The notes under the pieces: generated by a model
Told to the model about the DNA's origin: nothing
The model's input: the letters and a program-made list of their open reading frames with translations, nothing else
The model's database searches: none
Assembly (NCBI GenBank): GCA_031281585.1
Contig: JAITFE010000019.1
Location: forward strand, 1-33,941
DNA: 33,941 nucleotides
Direction: 5' to 3'
From: Bifidobacteriaceae bacterium
GTDB lineage: Bacteria > Actinomycetota > Actinomycetes > Actinomycetales > WQXJ01
In this document: in pieces, positions 6,483-13,333 of the stretch
Numbering within the stretch: the first letter of the stretch is position 1
How the letters are laid out: the number at the start of each line of letters is the position of its first letter
Program-made: the position numbers and the translations under genes

Positions 6483-6613
6483 GCAGCTCCTGGGCGGCGG
6501 GGCGGGCGTTGATGCAGCGGGAGCCCCAGATGCTCTGGGCGGCAACCGGGGCCGGGTCGGCTGGCTCGGCCTGCGGTTCGCTTCGGCCCCGCCGCGTCGG
6601 GGGCTTGTTGTGA
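6479..6613 (+). other. Duplicated, out-of-frame copy of the menD 5' end (44-codon frame)
   Basis: The bases from GTG 6479 for about 36 positions match those from GTG 6610 (the menD start) with four mismatches; both then reach a GGGAGCC/AGGAGCC segment. The offset is 131 bp, so the two are in different frames. The upstream copy reads as a 44-codon frame beginning VSSWAAGRAL (menD begins VSGSLAAARAL) that opens by GTGA overlap with menC and closes by GTGA overlap with menD. The simplest reading is that menC-menD once shared GTGA directly and a duplication inserted this spacer. Whether the short peptide is made or only couples translation is unknown. Confidence 0.7.
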
Positions 6614-8730
6614 GCGGCTCCTTGGCGGCGGCGCGGGCGTTGTTGGCAGGAGCCGTCGCGGGCGGCCTGAAACGCGTGGTGTTCGCGCCGGGTTCGCGCA
6701 GCGCGCCGCTGGTCTACGCCGCCATGGAGGCCGCCGGCCGAGGCGAGTTGGAATTGACCGTCCGCACTGATGAGCGGGTGGCGGGGTTCACGGCCTTGGG
6801 GATGGCCGCGGCCACCGGCGAGGCTGCTGCGGTTGTGACGACATCAGGGACGGCGGTGGCGAACCTGCATCCGGCGGTCATGGAGGCGGCCGCTTCCCGG
6901 CTGCCGCTGTTGGCCATCACGGCCGACCGCCCGGCCGAGTTGCATGGCGTGGGCGCCAATCAGACAACCGACCAACGGGAGGTTTTCGGCTCGGCGCCGG
7001 TTTGGGAGGCCACCATTGCCGCAGGCGCAGACGACCGGTCAATCAAGCGCGAAGGCCGCCGGGCAGTGGCTGCGGCGTTGGGCCGCGCGTCAGGGCTTGG
7101 CGGCCCGGCCCACCTGAACATCCAATTCCGCGACCCCCTCGCGCCGGGCCCGGACTGGGGGGACGAACTCCGGTCTCAGCTCGCGGGTGTCAACCGGGCG
7201 GATGATCCTTCGGAACTTCACGGCCGCGTCCCCGTTGGAATGGGGAGGGCCCAGAACGAGTTTGTCGACGCGCGTGACGGCGGGTCCTGGCCGGAGAAGA
7301 CCGGGCCAGGCGTTGTGGGTTGCCCGCGCCAAACTGGGCCTGGGCCGGGGCGGCGTCCGGGAGAGCCAGAGCACGATGCCGGCGAGTTGCTCCCGGTGGT
7401 GTTGGAAAAGGGGCCTCGCACGGTGGTGGTCGCAGGATTCGGCGCCGGGGCGGCGGCGCGCGAGTTGGCGGAGGCGGCCGGCTGGCCCCTGCTGGCCGAA
7501 CCGGCTTCCGGATCATGGGCGGGTCCGAACGCGATCACGGCGGGCCGGTTGGTCGCGCAACTGTTGGCTGACGGGATTGAGCGCGTGGTGGCTTATGGCC
7601 GCCCGGTGCTGAGCCGGCCGGTCGCAACTCTGGTCCAGGATCCCCGGCTGGAGGTGGTCATTGTCCACCACGGCGGCGGTCCTTGGTTTGACTTGGGCCG
7701 TCAGGCGGGTCAAATCGCCAGCCGGGTGGTCGTGGTGCAGGAACCGGGTCGTCCCGGTCAGGAAGAGCGGGATTGGCTTGAGGCCTGGCAAACGGCGGGC
7801 CGGGAAGTCTGGCGGCAGCTTCAGGCGGCCCCCTGGCCGAATGGGCCAGCCATCGCAAACGTGGTGGCACGGGCCCAAGGCCCGCTGGTGGTCGGGGCGT
7901 CGAGCGCCATCCGGGACTTGGATTTGACTCCCGCTCCCGCAGGTGAGAAGCGAGTCTTGGCCATGCGGGGCCTGGCCGGGATTGATGGAACCGTCAGTTT
8001 CGCGGGCGGGGTCGCTGCCGCTCTCAAACGGCAGCCGACTCTCCCGGCGGGCCCGGAATCACGGCAACGCCTTGATCCAAGCGCTGCCGGGCTGGGCGCT
8101 GCACGGGAGGGATCATCTGCGGGGCGCCCCACCCGCGACCAGGGCCAACCCCAGAACCGGAACCAAGGCCAAGATCAGCCCGGCGGTGCTGGCGGCGATC
8201 GCCACAAGATTGTTCTCGACCGGGTTCAAGGCCAGGGCGAACACCATGGCCAACCCCAGAACCGACACCAAGGCGCGGCGGCGACCGTGCTGCTCGGGGA
8301 CTTGGCGTTGGCGCATGACGCCGGCGGCCTGATCATTCCCGAGCTCGAAGACCGGCCGGACATCAGGATTGTGGTCCTGCAAGACCGCGGCGGGGCCATC
8401 TTCGAGAACCTGGAGGTAGCGGCGCCAGAGCTGAGCCCCGCCTTCGAGCGTTTCTTCGCCACGCCGGTGAGTGTGGACCTGGAGTCGTTGGCGCGGGCAA
8501 CCGGCGCCAGCTTCGCCGAAGCCCGCACTCTGAGCCAATTGGAGGACGCGCTGAGCACGCCGCCGCACGGCATTAGCCTGGTCGGCGTGCCACTGGAACG
8601 GGCCCGTCGGCGTGGTTTTGAGCGCCAGATTGTGGAGCTTTCGAGAAATGCCCTGGGACCTCCCAGGAACTTCCCAGCGATCCGGGAGGATTCATCCAGG
8701 ATCACGCGGTTTGATAGACGGCGAGGATGA
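6610..8730 (+). CDS. menD: 2-Succinyl-5-enolpyruvyl-6-hydroxy-3-cyclohexene-1-carboxylate synthase, enlarged
   Basis: A thiamine-diphosphate enzyme joining isochorismate and 2-oxoglutarate in menaquinone synthesis. The frame gives 706 residues, against roughly 550-580 for relatives. Conserved parts are APGSRSAPL (26-34), TDERVAGF with the catalytic-type Glu55, TTSGTAVANLHPAV, ANQTTDQ, the cofactor segment GDLALAHDAGGL (about 562-573) and LQDRGGAIF (about 589-597). Its Asp at the usual Asn metal position also occurs in the mycobacterial enzyme. Two stretches are foreign to the family: about residues 185-258, and a Gln/Pro-rich insert at about 475-557 (see 8113-8290). The frame is open throughout, so it may be functional with surface insertions. 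A hairpin (CCTGGGA-CC-TCCCAGG, 8652-8667) lies in the extra C-terminal tail. GTG start by family alignment. Confidence 0.9.
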   Translation: MSGSLAAARALLAGAVAGGLKRVVFAPGSRSAPLVYAAMEAAGRGELELTVRTDERVAGFTALGMAAATGEAAAVVTTSGTAVANLHPAVMEAAASRLPLLAITADRPAELHGVGANQTTDQREVFGSAPVWEATIAAGADDRSIKREGRRAVAAALGRASGLGGPAHLNIQFRDPLAPGPDWGDELRSQLAGVNRADDPSELHGRVPVGMGRAQNEFVDARDGGSWPEKTGPGVVGCPRQTGPGPGRRPGEPEHDAGELLPVVLEKGPRTVVVAGFGAGAAARELAEAAGWPLLAEPASGSWAGPNAITAGRLVAQLLADGIERVVAYGRPVLSRPVATLVQDPRLEVVIVHHGGGPWFDLGRQAGQIASRVVVVQEPGRPGQEERDWLEAWQTAGREVWRQLQAAPWPNGPAIANVVARAQGPLVVGASSAIRDLDLTPAPAGEKRVLAMRGLAGIDGTVSFAGGVAAALKRQPTLPAGPESRQRLDPSAAGLGAAREGSSAGRPTRDQGQPQNRNQGQDQPGGAGGDRHKIVLDRVQGQGEHHGQPQNRHQGAAATVLLGDLALAHDAGGLIIPELEDRPDIRIVVLQDRGGAIFENLEVAAPELSPAFERFFATPVSVDLESLARATGASFAEARTLSQLEDALSTPPHGISLVGVPLERARRRGFERQIVELSRNALGPPRNFPAIREDSSRITRFDRRRG
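8113..8290 (-). other. Insert inside menD whose antisense strand reads as membrane helices
   Basis: In the sense direction this part of menD is low-complexity (QGQPQNRNQGQD and HGQPQNRHQGAA, a 27-bp repeat at 8143 and 8248, 105 bp apart). On the minus strand the same bases read as strongly hydrophobic segments with actinobacterial codon use, such as SVLGLAMVFALAL, NLVAIAASTAGLILALV and PVLGLALVAGG. It falls just before the conserved LLGDL of MenD. It may be a fragment of a membrane-protein gene captured in reverse orientation, kept in frame; I cannot name the source protein. Confidence 0.55.
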
Positions 8731-8743
8731 AAGGAAGACGACC

Positions 8744-10660
8744 ATGAGCGACGAGCCCCGTCCAACGCCAGGTGGCGAAGCCAACGAGGAGCCGCGGTGG
8801 CAATCTGCCGAGGTTCCCGGAACCGATCCGGCCGTCGGCACGCCACTATCCGAGGCGACCCCGCCCGCGCCGGACAGGCCCCCAATTCCCGTCTACCCGC
8901 CAGTGTTCCCGCCCGTCTCGCGGCCCCGCCCGCCCGCCTCGCAGACGCCCGAACCGCCGCCGATGCCGTCCGGACCGCCCCAGCCGCGCCCATCCTTCCC
9001 CCCCCAGGCCATTCCAGAACAGCGGGGCGCCCAAGAACAGCGCGGCGAGCAACCACTCCGGGGAGCGGAGCCGCTGAGTCCCCAGGCGCAGTACGTTCAG
9101 GTTCCAACGCCGCCGCCTCAGCCGCAAACCCCGTACGCGCCGCCGTATCCGCAGTCTTTCCCGCCCACGCGAAACCCGAACCAAGCTCAGGCGCTGCCGC
9201 CGTTTGGGCGTTCTGGCCAGCATGCGGCGCCCCCGCCTCCCCCCGAAGCGCCGAGCGGTCCCGGCGTCAACGAGTCGCGCGCCTGGCAGGCTGCGGCCCA
9301 GCCCGGTCCCGGCCCGGTCTCCGCGTCGCCAACGCCTCCGCTGCCGCCTCGACCCGCGTCGCCGTACCAGGCCCCGAGCTATTCGCTCGGCACTGGCCCC
9401 GTGCCGGCGGTGAATCCTGCCTCGCCGCCGTCCCCGCCCGCCGAGCCCGAGGCGGCTTTCGAACAACCGGAGGGCTCCGACAGGCCAAAACGCAAGACGG
9501 TGACGCGGGCGGGAGCCTGGACCATCAGCCTGGTGGTCGCCATTGTGGTGGCGGCCGCGTCGAGTGGAGCCACCTACCTGCTGTTGGATGGCCGCACCAA
9601 CACCAGCATCATCAGCGGTCCGCCCATCACCACCACCTCGAGCTCTCCGGTGGAGGGCTTGACGTCTGGCAAGAATGTGCCGGAGATCCCTGAGGACGCC
9701 TATGACGGCGAATCGCCGCAGTGGAATCTTGTGGCCGCCCAGGTCCAGCCGACGGTGGTCGCCTTGCAGGTGTCCACAGGCAACTTCGGCAACGGTTCGC
9801 TCGGGTCGGGCGTCATCATCAATTCCGAGAAGGGCTATGTGGTGACCAACAACCACGTGGTGGCCGAATCCGCCGCGATCGACGTGGTGCTTTCGGACGG
9901 GCGGATTTTCTCAGGCGACGTGCTCGGCACCGACCCCAGCACGGATCTGGCCGTGGTCGAGCTCGACGATCCGCCGGAAGACCTGGTGGAAGCCCAGCTT
10001 GGCAACTCTGACGAGGTCGTGGTGGGCGAACCGGTGATGGCGGTCGGCAATCCGCTCGGTTTGGACAACACGGTCACCACGGGCATTGTCTCGGCGTTGA
10101 ACCGGCCGGTCGCCACGGTCGGCGCGAGCGGCGACCCGAAGGACGAGGTGGTGACGAACGCCATCCAGGTCGACGCGGCCGTCAACCCCGGCAACTCGGG
10201 CGGGCCGTTGTTCGACTCGAAGGGCCGCGTGATCGGCATCAACAGCTCTATCGCCACGCTTGGCTCGTCCAGCTCCCAGGCGGCCGGGAACATCGGCCTG
10301 GCCTTCGCCATCCCCGTCAACCAGGTCAAGATCGTGGCCGGCCAGTTGATCGAGGATGGCAGCGCGGTCCATCCGTTCCTTGGCGTCACGTCTGAGAGCG
10401 CCACAGTCGACGTGGAGGGGGTGCAGCGGGTCGGCGCGAGGCTCAGGTCGGTGCAGACCGACACTCCGGCGGCCCAGGCCGGCTTGTCGGTCGGCGATGT
10501 GATCGTGGCCGTCAACGGCAACGCGATCTCCGGCAACACGTCTTTGACCGCTTGGATTCGGTCCTACCAGCCAGGCGACAAAGTGGTGTTGACGGTCATG
10601 CAGGGCGGCAAGGCCAACGATGTCGAGGTGACGTTGGCCACCCGCGAGGAAGCTTCGTAG
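8744..10660 (+). CDS. HtrA/DegP-type membrane-anchored serine protease with PDZ domain
   Basis: A 638-residue S1C protease. Residues 1 to about 250 form a Pro/Gln/Ala-rich cytoplasmic region, followed by one membrane helix (about 257-281, ISLVVAIVVAAASSGATYLL), a Ser/Thr linker, the trypsin-like domain with His371 (TNNHVV), Asp401 (STDLAVVEL) and Ser485 (NPGNSGGPLF), and a single PDZ domain (about 543-635). It would act on the outer face of the membrane in protein quality control. The ATG at 8744 has AAGGAAG six bases upstream; an upstream frame extension overlapping menD is not used. It lies 13 bases after menD, so probably shares its transcript, and ends before a strong dyad separating it from convergent menF. 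A role linked to menaquinone synthesis is not implied by its sequence. Confidence 0.93.
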   Translation: MSDEPRPTPGGEANEEPRWQSAEVPGTDPAVGTPLSEATPPAPDRPPIPVYPPVFPPVSRPRPPASQTPEPPPMPSGPPQPRPSFPPQAIPEQRGAQEQRGEQPLRGAEPLSPQAQYVQVPTPPPQPQTPYAPPYPQSFPPTRNPNQAQALPPFGRSGQHAAPPPPPEAPSGPGVNESRAWQAAAQPGPGPVSASPTPPLPPRPASPYQAPSYSLGTGPVPAVNPASPPSPPAEPEAAFEQPEGSDRPKRKTVTRAGAWTISLVVAIVVAAASSGATYLLLDGRTNTSIISGPPITTTSSSPVEGLTSGKNVPEIPEDAYDGESPQWNLVAAQVQPTVVALQVSTGNFGNGSLGSGVIINSEKGYVVTNNHVVAESAAIDVVLSDGRIFSGDVLGTDPSTDLAVVELDDPPEDLVEAQLGNSDEVVVGEPVMAVGNPLGLDNTVTTGIVSALNRPVATVGASGDPKDEVVTNAIQVDAAVNPGNSGGPLFDSKGRVIGINSSIATLGSSSSQAAGNIGLAFAIPVNQVKIVAGQLIEDGSAVHPFLGVTSESATVDVEGVQRVGARLRSVQTDTPAAQAGLSVGDVIVAVNGNAISGNTSLTAWIRSYQPGDKVVLTVMQGGKANDVEVTLATREEAS

Positions 10661-10676
10661 ACCCTGCGGAGGGGGA

Positions 10677-10734
10677 GGAAACGGGGACGGTACCTTTTTC
10701 CGGTTCGCCGGAAAAAGGTACCGTCCCCATTTCC
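10677..10734. terminator. 58-nt near-perfect dyad between convergent genes
   Basis: A perfect 21-bp stem (10683-10703 with 10708-10728) closed by a TTCG loop is extended by a mismatch and five more pairs (GGAAA/TTTCC). It lies between the htrA-type stop at 10660 and the menF stop at 10745, so it can serve both directions. The T run is inside the stem rather than after it, so it is not a classical intrinsic terminator; the GGGGACGGTACC word resembles dispersed REP-like sequences. A related GGGGACGGT word occurs near 32518. Confidence 0.7.
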
Positions 10735-10744
10735 GGGGAGTGCC

Positions 10745-12196
10745 TCAGGGGGTGCTCGGGGCCAGCCCCAGGGCCTGGCGCATCGGGGCCAGCTTGGCCT
10801 CGGTTTCGGCCAGTTCCGCGTCCGGGTCGGAGGCGGCCACAATGCCGCCGCCGGCCCACAGCCGGGCTTCGCGCCGGTCCGCGCTGAGTTCCGCGCAACG
10901 CAACGCGATCCCCCATTCCCCGGCCCCGTTCGCGTCGATCCAGCCGACCGGCCCGCTGTAACGTCCCCGGTCTAGGCCCTCTAGCTGCCCGATCACCTGC
11001 GCCGCCTCCGCCTTGGGGGTGCCGCACACGGCGGCGCTGGGGTGGAGGGCGGCCGCCAACTCGAGCGCCCCGTGCGCCCGGCCCGAGCGCGTCCGTTTCA
11101 GTTCGCCCACCACGTCTGTGGCCAGGTGCATGACGTTGGGCAGGTGCAGCACCGAGGGGGCGTCCGGCACTGACAGCTCTTCGACGAAGGGTTCGAGCGC
11201 GGCCACCACCGAGGCGACCGCGAACTCGTGCTCCTCCAGGTCCTTGGAGGAGCGGGCCAACGCCGCCGCCCGGGCCAAATTGGCTTGGTCGCAGTCGCCC
11301 CGGCGGATGGTCCCGGCCAGCACCCGCGAGGTGACCAGGCCCCTGCTGGAGCGGATCAGCAGTTCCGGGGTCGCGCCGATCAATCCGTCCACGCTGAAGG
11401 TCCAAGTGTCCCGGTACCGGTCCGCCAGGAAGGCGAGAACCGGGCGCGGGTCGATCGCCCCTTCCAGCGCGCGCGCCAGGACCGAACGGGCCAACACCAC
11501 TTTTTCGATTCCCCCGGCCGCGATCAGCGCCATGGCGCGGCGGACCACCTCTGGCCAGGCGGCGGCGGAAACCGGGCCGGTCGACTCCCGCAACGGCGGC
11601 AGCGGGGCCGGTGGCAAGGCGTCTCGATCTCGACGCCGACCACCTTCCTGCCAAACCCGCAACAGCGGCAGGGGGGCCGGTGGCAGGGCGTGGTCCGCGT
11701 GTTCGGCCGGGGCTGGCGGCCCCGAGCGGTCAACCCCGCCGGCGCGAACCGGGCCGGAGGGTTGGCGCGGCGGGGGGAAGGCGGCATCCTCGCGGCCGGG
11801 GGCCAGGCGGGAGTCCTCGCGGGGATCCGAACCGTCGGCCGAGGCGGTCGTGATCCACTCGCGGCCGCGGTACCGGGCGACCAGAACGCGCGGCACCACC
11901 AGCACAGACGGAGCGGCTGAGGCGGGCGAGAAGGCGAACGAGCCGAGCGCCAGCGGTCCTAGGCCGGGGCGGTCGGCGGGGCCTTCGATGGCCGCGCGCG
12001 CCAAGACGGCCCGCCACCAGTCCTCGGCGGCCTGGAAGCGGCGCGGCCCGGCTGTTTCGCAGCGTGCCGCCTCGCCCCAGCCGACAAAACCGTCGCCCCG
12101 GCGCAGCCAAACCAACGGGTCGGGCGCGGGCACGGCGTCCAGGAGGTTTGGTGGAAGCGCCGCCGAGGTGGTCCGAAAGGTGATGTTGGGAAGCAT
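10745..12196 (-). CDS. menF: Isochorismate synthase
   Basis: A 483-residue chorismate-binding enzyme converting chorismate to isochorismate, the committed step towards menaquinone. The catalytic domain shows GGIEKVVLARSVLA, GATPELLIR, VLAGTIRRG, DLEEHEFAV, HPSAAVCGTPK, YSGPVGWID and LWAGGGIV in order. The N-terminal part (LVWLRRGDGFVGWGEAARCE, LALGSFAFSP) is as in actinobacterial homologues. I place the start at ATG 12196, eight bases after a TAGGCT hexamer, instead of a codon 35 residues upstream that would run into repeats. A Pro/Arg-rich insert at about residues 169-203 contains ALPPAPLPLLR and ALPPAPLPPLR, the product of a 69-bp-spaced duplication. It is convergent with the protease gene and divergent from menG. 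Confidence 0.94.
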   Translation of the reverse strand: MLPNITFRTTSAALPPNLLDAVPAPDPLVWLRRGDGFVGWGEAARCETAGPRRFQAAEDWWRAVLARAAIEGPADRPGLGPLALGSFAFSPASAAPSVLVVPRVLVARYRGREWITTASADGSDPREDSRLAPGREDAAFPPPRQPSGPVRAGGVDRSGPPAPAEHADHALPPAPLPLLRVWQEGGRRRDRDALPPAPLPPLRESTGPVSAAAWPEVVRRAMALIAAGGIEKVVLARSVLARALEGAIDPRPVLAFLADRYRDTWTFSVDGLIGATPELLIRSSRGLVTSRVLAGTIRRGDCDQANLARAAALARSSKDLEEHEFAVASVVAALEPFVEELSVPDAPSVLHLPNVMHLATDVVGELKRTRSGRAHGALELAAALHPSAAVCGTPKAEAAQVIGQLEGLDRGRYSGPVGWIDANGAGEWGIALRCAELSADRREARLWAGGGIVAASDPDAELAETEAKLAPMRQALGLAPSTP

Positions 12197-12204
12197 CGCC
12201 GGAC

Positions 12205-12210
12205 AGCCTA
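12205..12210 (-). promoter_or_regulatory. Candidate -10 of menF, leaderless arrangement
   Basis: TAGGCT on the minus strand, eight bases before the menF ATG; the same hexamer precedes menB. No Shine-Dalgarno sequence fits the ATG. Confidence 0.4.
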
Positions 12211-12308
12211 GCGGCTCCGGGCGGGCAAGACGGGTGGGGAACTCGGGGTGGGCTCCGGCCAAAGCCGGCGCGGACCCATGCGGGCGACCTGGCGAAGGCA
12301 CCGGGCGG

Positions 12309-12370
12309 TTTGCATGCGGGCTGGGTGGTTTGCGCGCGGCGCTGGGCCGCCCGCACGCGGCGCTGGGCGG
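12309..12370. repeat. 21-bp degenerate tandem repeat, three copies
   Basis: CTGGG recurs at 12321, 12342 and 12363 within similar GC-rich units (GCGCGGCGCTGGGC and variants), an exact 21-bp period. It lies in the divergent menF-menG gap (12197-12482), which otherwise holds only the two promoters. Confidence 0.65.
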
Positions 12371-12447
12371 CCTGCACGTGACGCGGGCGCGGCCGACCCG
12401 GGAGGCGGCCAGCCGCGCAAGTGCCCGGAACCGGGACCGCTGGCCGC

Positions 12448-12475
12448 TTTACATCTCGGTTGGACGTGCAATCAT
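12448..12475 (+). promoter_or_regulatory. Candidate menG promoter, leaderless arrangement
   Basis: TTTACA (12448-12453), 16 bases, then AATCAT (12470-12475), seven bases before GTG 12483. The spacing suits a leaderless start at the GTG that family alignment also favours. Confidence 0.4.
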
Positions 12476-12482
12476 GGCAGGC

Positions 12483-13187
12483 GTGACAGCCGCCGACCTC
12501 GCCAAGGAGCCACGGACTGTCGCCTCCATGTTTGACGCGGTGGCGCCCAACTACGACTTGGCGGACGCGGTCATGACGGTGGGGTTGGTGCGCTGGTGGC
12601 GGCGGCAGACTTTGGCCGAGGTGGACCCCCGCCCGGGGGAGCGGATCCTCGACTTGGCGGCGGGCACCTGTTCTTCTTCGGTGGCGCTCGCCAAGAGAGG
12701 CGCGCACGTGGTGGCCTGCGACTTCTCCGAGGGGATGCTCCGCCAGGGGCGCAGACGCCTGGGCGTCTGGTCCTACCAAGTGGGTCTGATCGGGGGCGAC
12801 GCGACCCGTCTGCCCTTCGCGGACGGCACTTTCGACAAGGTCACCATCTCCTTCGGCCTGCGCAACGTTCAGGACGTGCCTCAGGCGCTGATGGAGTTGA
12901 AGCGGGTCGCCAAGCCGGGCGGCAAGCTGGTCGTCTGCGAGTTTTCACGCCCCGTCTGGCGGCCCTACCGGGCGTTGTACCGCTGGTATCTGACCCAGGT
13001 GATGCCGTCGGTGGCCAAGTTGGTGGCCACCAACTCGCCCGCCTACCGCTACCTGGCGGACTCGATCTGGGACTGGGCGGACCAGGCTGAACTGGAGCGG
13101 CAGTTGGAAGTCGCCGGCTGGGAACGGCCCGCGCACCGCAACGTGATGGGCGGGATCGTCGCCCTGCACACGGCCACCGCCAAATGA
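12483..13187 (+). CDS. menG: Demethylmenaquinone methyltransferase
   Basis: A 234-residue SAM-dependent C-methyltransferase of the UbiE/MenG family, performing the final methylation of the menaquinone ring at the membrane. Family marks are KEPRTVASMFDAVAPNYDLA near the N terminus, the SAM-binding segment ILDLAAGTCSSSVALA (55-70), VTISFGLRNVQD and LVVCEFSRP. Position 63 is Cys where relatives normally have Gly in the glycine-rich SAM loop (GTG to GTC). The GTG at 12483 is preferred to the ATG three codons earlier because it gives the usual distance to the KxP motif. The gene stands 146 bases before the MenJ-like gene, with an AT-rich promoter-like stretch between. Confidence 0.95.
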   Translation: MTAADLAKEPRTVASMFDAVAPNYDLADAVMTVGLVRWWRRQTLAEVDPRPGERILDLAAGTCSSSVALAKRGAHVVACDFSEGMLRQGRRRLGVWSYQVGLIGGDATRLPFADGTFDKVTISFGLRNVQDVPQALMELKRVAKPGGKLVVCEFSRPVWRPYRALYRWYLTQVMPSVAKLVATNSPAYRYLADSIWDWADQAELERQLEVAGWERPAHRNVMGGIVALHTATAK

Positions 13188-13283
13188 CGCCCGCCAAGGC
13201 GATAATAAAACGACATTATTGTTTCGTAATTGCAATTGCGTGCTGAGCCGTTGAAGCTGGCCGGGACTGCCAGCCAGTTTATG

Positions 13284-13289
13284 TAGAAT
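13284..13289 (+). promoter_or_regulatory. Candidate promoter for the menJ-like gene and nuo operon
   Basis: TAGAAT preceded by TG lies 44 bases before the GTG at 13334. The gap 13188-13333 is markedly AT-rich for this genome (ATAATAAAA, ATTATTGTTT, AATTGCAATT), which is typical of a promoter or of an upstream regulator site. No good -35 at 16-18 bases is visible. Because nuoA begins 34 bases after the menJ-like gene, a promoter here could drive the whole nuo set. Confidence 0.45.
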
Positions 13290-13333
13290 CTGTGTGTTCC
13301 TGGTCAAAGAAGGGTTTAACTGAAAGGCTGCGC

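Noticed and set aside
6328-6609. N-terminal extension of MenD by 94 residues
   Set aside because: It lies within menC and the duplicated spacer; family alignment begins at GTG 6610.
8370-8400. Loss of the metal-binding Asn in MenD (LQDRGG)
   Set aside because: The mycobacterial enzyme also has Asp at this position, so it is not an anomaly by itself.
11013-12482. Large plus-strand extension upstream of menG
   Set aside because: It is the complement of menF and of the 21-bp repeat; menG aligns from 12483.
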